From assembly GCA_022837505.1 (NCBI GenBank), contig JALHFZ010000037.1:1-25331 (forward strand): a stretch of DNA of 25,331 nucleotides, given 5' to 3'. A program made the translations under genes and the position numbers. The notes beneath the pieces are model-generated. The model was not told the DNA's origin, made no database searches, and worked only from the letters and a program-made list of their open reading frames with translations. The DNA comes from Synergistaceae bacterium (GTDB taxonomy: Bacteria; Synergistota; Synergistia; Synergistales; Aminobacteriaceae). Positions 24,370 through 25,331 of the stretch are shown here, in pieces (position 1 is the first letter of the stretch; every line of letters begins with the position of its first letter).

Positions 24370-25095
24370 GTGCGTTTTAAGAGAGTCCTTCTGAAACTCT
24401 CAGGAGAGGTGCTTGCCGGAACGAACGGTTTCGGCTTCGATTTCGACGCCGTCCGGAGGATCGGCGAGGAGATCGTCGAGGTTGTCGGGGCGGGAATCAC
24501 CATGGCCATGGTTGTCGGCGGAGGAAATATGCTCCGGGGGCGGGAGCTTGAACGCCTCGGAGTGGAGCGGGCCCAGGGGGACTATATGGGGATGATGGCC
24601 ACGGTCATGAACGCCCTCTGCCCGCAGGATGTCCTCGAGAAGTTCGGCCTCCCCACAAGGGTGCAGACGGCCATCGAGATGCGCCAGGTTGCCGAACCCT
24701 ACATCCGGCGGAGGGCCCTCCGCCACCTCGAAAAGGGGAGGGTGGTCATCTTCGCCGCAGGGACCGGGTCCCCCTATTTCTCCACCGACACGGCGGCGGC
24801 CCTTCGGGCGGCGGAGATGGAAATGGACTGCCTGTTGAAAGCGACCAAGGTAGATGGTATATATAATGAAGACCCGAAAAAGGATCCTGAAGCGGTGCTT
24901 CTTCACCGCCTGACCTACATGGATGCCCTTTCGCGGCAGTTTCAGATCATGGATGCGGCGGCGTTTTCCCTTTGCATGGAAAACACGATCCCCATTGTGG
25001 TTCTGAACATACTGAAGAAGGGCACCATGAAAAATTTTCTGGTTCACGACATGAAAACAGGTACCATAGTCTCTACGGAGGAGGAAAACCGCTGA
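24370..25095 (+). CDS. pyrH: UMP kinase
   Basis: 241 residues from GTG 24370, preceded by a purine-rich GAAGGGAAGGGG. It phosphorylates UMP to UDP using ATP in pyrimidine nucleotide synthesis; bacterial PyrH is a hexamer of the amino acid kinase fold, unlike eukaryotic UMP kinases. Motifs: LLKLSGEVLAG (phosphate binding), VVGGGNMLRG, DYMGMMATVMNAL (UMP and subunit contacts), GTGSPYFSTDTAA and KATKVDGIYNEDPK (ATP/uridine region). Its stop overlaps the frr start (TGATG). It sits in the common rpsB-tsf-pyrH-frr order, but a terminator lies between tsf and pyrH and no strong new promoter is visible, so expression probably depends on read-through. Confidence 0.98.
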   Translation: MRFKRVLLKLSGEVLAGTNGFGFDFDAVRRIGEEIVEVVGAGITMAMVVGGGNMLRGRELERLGVERAQGDYMGMMATVMNALCPQDVLEKFGLPTRVQTAIEMRQVAEPYIRRRALRHLEKGRVVIFAAGTGSPYFSTDTAAALRAAEMEMDCLLKATKVDGIYNEDPKKDPEAVLLHRLTYMDALSRQFQIMDAAAFSLCMENTIPIVVLNILKKGTMKNFLVHDMKTGTIVSTEEENR

Positions 25096-25331
25096 TGCCA
25101 AAGAACGAACTGAAAGAACTCAGAGAGCGCATGGAGAAGGTCATCGAACACCTGAAGGGCGAATTTCTCGTTATCCGCACGGGGCGGGCCCATCCCGGAC
25201 TGGTGAGCGACATCAAGGTGGATTATTACGGAGTTCCCACGCCCATCAAGTCCATCGCCACCATATCCATCCCGGAGGGACGGCAGATTGCCATAACGCC
25301 CTTCGACAGAAACGCCCTCAAAGTGGTGGAG
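25095..25331 (+). CDS. frr: Ribosome recycling factor, partial (3' end outside window)
   Basis: The first 79 codons are present from ATG 25095, overlapping the pyrH stop (TGATG), with GGAGGAGG about 8-15 bases upstream. The reading MPKNELKELRERMEKVIEHLKGEF, then IRTGRAHPGLVSDIKVDYYG and PEGRQIAITPFDRNALKVVE, is the typical RRF sequence. The RTGRAxPxLL motif of helix 1 and the start of domain II are clear. RRF splits post-termination ribosomes together with EF-G. About 105 residues are missing beyond the window. Confidence 0.96.
   Translation, partial: MPKNELKELRERMEKVIEHLKGEFLVIRTGRAHPGLVSDIKVDYYGVPTPIKSIATISIPEGRQIAITPFDRNALKVVE

Overview
The window looks like a chromosomal segment from a Gram-negative-type anaerobic bacterium of fairly high GC content. 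It carries a periplasmic-glucan type synthase, a sodium/proton N-type ATPase, a small SRP RNA and a short EF-Ts. The overall style suggests Synergistota, but this is an inference from gene style, not a proven assignment. Most genes are GC-rich and tightly packed on the + strand; one stretch (about 900-3670) is clearly AT-richer.

Layout. (1) 1-435: two divergent tRNA-Ser genes, GGA (minus, cut by the window edge) and CGA (plus), each with its own promoter. (2) 436-899: a decayed N-terminal piece of a tyrosine recombinase (integrase) directly downstream of tRNA-Ser(CGA). (3) 900-3672: an AT-rich asparaginase-family gene and a 5'-nucleotidase-family gene. Together with the integrase scar they look like remains of a tRNA-inserted island. 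(4) 3736-4518: a secreted protein of unknown function, closed by a terminator. (5) 4678-11774: a complete N-ATPase operon in the order atpD-C-Q-R-B-E-F-A-G behind a strong promoter. Its atpA has an apparent out-of-frame deletion of about 90 bases that would stop alpha-subunit synthesis unless it is an assembly error. (6) 11892-20639: a 2915-residue cyclic beta-1,2-glucan synthase (NdvB/Cgs type), followed by a strong terminator. (7) 20806-22095: hisD (histidinol dehydrogenase) as a single gene. (8) about 22181-22311: the SRP RNA gene ffs, convergent with a small CsoR/CstR-family repressor on the minus strand. (9) 22706 to the end: the conserved translation/UMP-kinase cluster rpsB-tsf-pyrH-frr, with frr cut by the window edge.

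How it fits together. The N-ATPase (ion pumping) and the cyclic glucan synthase (osmoregulated periplasmic glucan) sit side by side, and both are plausibly linked to salt or osmotic stress. The CstR-like repressor is divergent from rpsB; their predicted promoters share overlapping -35 boxes inside a small palindrome. The most notable points are the broken atpA in an otherwise intact operon, the integrase scar at tRNA-Ser, an asparaginase-family protein lacking its usual active-site Asp, and the two-cysteine CstR-like sensor next to the ribosomal protein promoter. I did not find a CRISPR array, an insertion sequence or a clear novel multi-gene defence system.
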